Assembly: GCA_040002995.1 (NCBI GenBank) | Contig: JBDUDK010000140.1 | Coordinates: 1-48,335, forward strand | Direction: 5' to 3' | Length of the DNA stretch: 48,335 bases | Source of the DNA: JBDUDK01 sp040002995 | GTDB taxonomy: Bacteria; Actinomycetota; Acidimicrobiia; Acidimicrobiales; Ilumatobacteraceae | Shown here: positions 48,142-48,335 of the stretch, in pieces | Layout: each line of letters opens with the position of its first letter | Numbering within the stretch: the first letter of the stretch is position 1 | The notes under the pieces: model-generated | Told to the model about the DNA's origin: nothing | Databases searched by the model: none | What the model saw: only the letters and a program-made list of their open reading frames with translations | Made by a program: the position numbers and the translations under genes

Positions 48142-48335
48142 GAGATGCGGAGGTTGGTGAGAGAGGCGACCACAGTGGGGGCCCGTCTCCACCCGTCCGC
48201 CTACGACGCGAACAAGTGGCGATTGGGTGTGGCCGAGTTGCGCCGAGAGCTCGACAGTTTGGAAGCCGAGTACGGGCGTCTCGCGGCGTCGGTGGATGTG
48301 TCGTGGTTGGCGCAGGCGACGGGGTCGACGGTGCA
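48133..48335 (+). CDS. N-terminus of a DUF222 / 13E12-type HNH endonuclease family protein (partial)
   Basis: The first 67 residues of a gene that continues past the window edge. The start MFDEMRRLVREAT, the helical LRRELDSLEAEYGRLAASVDVSWLAQ and the LexA box overlapping the ATG are typical of the DUF222/13E12-repeat family, which usually ends in an HNH nuclease domain. In Mycobacterium tuberculosis several such genes carry LexA boxes. The HNH part itself is not in the window, so the nuclease call is inference. Confidence 0.65.
   Translation, partial: MFDEMRRLVREATTVGARLHPSAYDANKWRLGVAELRRELDSLEAEYGRLAASVDVSWLAQATGSTV

Noticed and set aside
47917..48192. Possible 91-residue leftward gene upstream of the DUF222 gene
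   Set aside because: It reads across the LexA box and the start of the DUF222-type gene, has no ribosome binding site and no family features.

Overview
The window is high-GC, densely packed bacterial DNA with many ATGA/GTGA gene overlaps, frequent GTG starts, Thr/Ala-rich lipoprotein linkers, a DinB/mycothiol-type TIGR03086 protein, an actinobacterial-type LexA box and many promoters that appear to give leaderless mRNAs. This points to an actinobacterium outside the best-known genera, possibly of the Acidimicrobiia type. That placement is inference. No rRNA, tRNA, CRISPR array, IS element or phage gene was seen.

Bases 1-4.5 kb hold the end of an unknown gene, a VOC protein and a leftward sulfate-activation operon, cysC-cysH-cysD-cysN plus a small conserved gene. 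Diverging from it (4.6-10.3 kb) is a translationally coupled operon: an SsuABC/TauABC-type importer, a CysI-type sulfite reductase, a precorrin-2 dehydrogenase and uroporphyrinogen-III methyltransferase. Together they import a sulfur source, make APS/PAPS, reduce APS to sulfite and sulfite to sulfide, and supply the siroheme.

10.3-25 kb is mixed: a MarR regulator with an MFS exporter; a DMT transporter, polysaccharide deacetylase and glycosyltransferase operon; a branched-chain-amino-acid-type ABC importer with fused permease (LivHM, LivG, LivF and a binding lipoprotein); a cytochrome P450; a cupin; an ArsR regulator with a two-domain SRPBCC protein; a flavin-type oxidase-like protein and a TIGR03086 protein. 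The ArsR promoter carries a perfect operator in its spacer.

25-32 kb holds a YceI protein, a Thr-rich lipoprotein and an OmpR-type regulator, then a chimeric protein (degenerate glycosyltransferase-2-like N-terminus, RR/lipobox signal, intradiol dioxygenase) and a histidine kinase. An ECF sigma factor with a membrane-anchored partner, a rhomboid protease, a flavin reductase-like protein and another VOC protein follow.

33-47.8 kb looks like a dormancy/hypoxia-type island similar to the mycobacterial DosR regulon: Hsp20, a phosphoribosyltransferase, acyl-CoA dehydrogenase, three FMN split-barrel (PPOX-like) proteins, a CoA-binding protein, two NarL-type regulators (one strikingly DosR-like), a DosS-like GAF kinase, a Zn alcohol dehydrogenase, a GNAT/acyl-CoA synthetase fusion, a cNMP-binding/acylating aldehyde dehydrogenase fusion and a cNMP-binding patatin. 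Five DosR-box-like 14-mers sit there. Each is 42.5 bases upstream of a predicted start of transcription that has a -10-like hexamer in register. The window ends in a DUF222/HNH-type (13E12-like) gene whose start codon lies inside a perfect LexA box.
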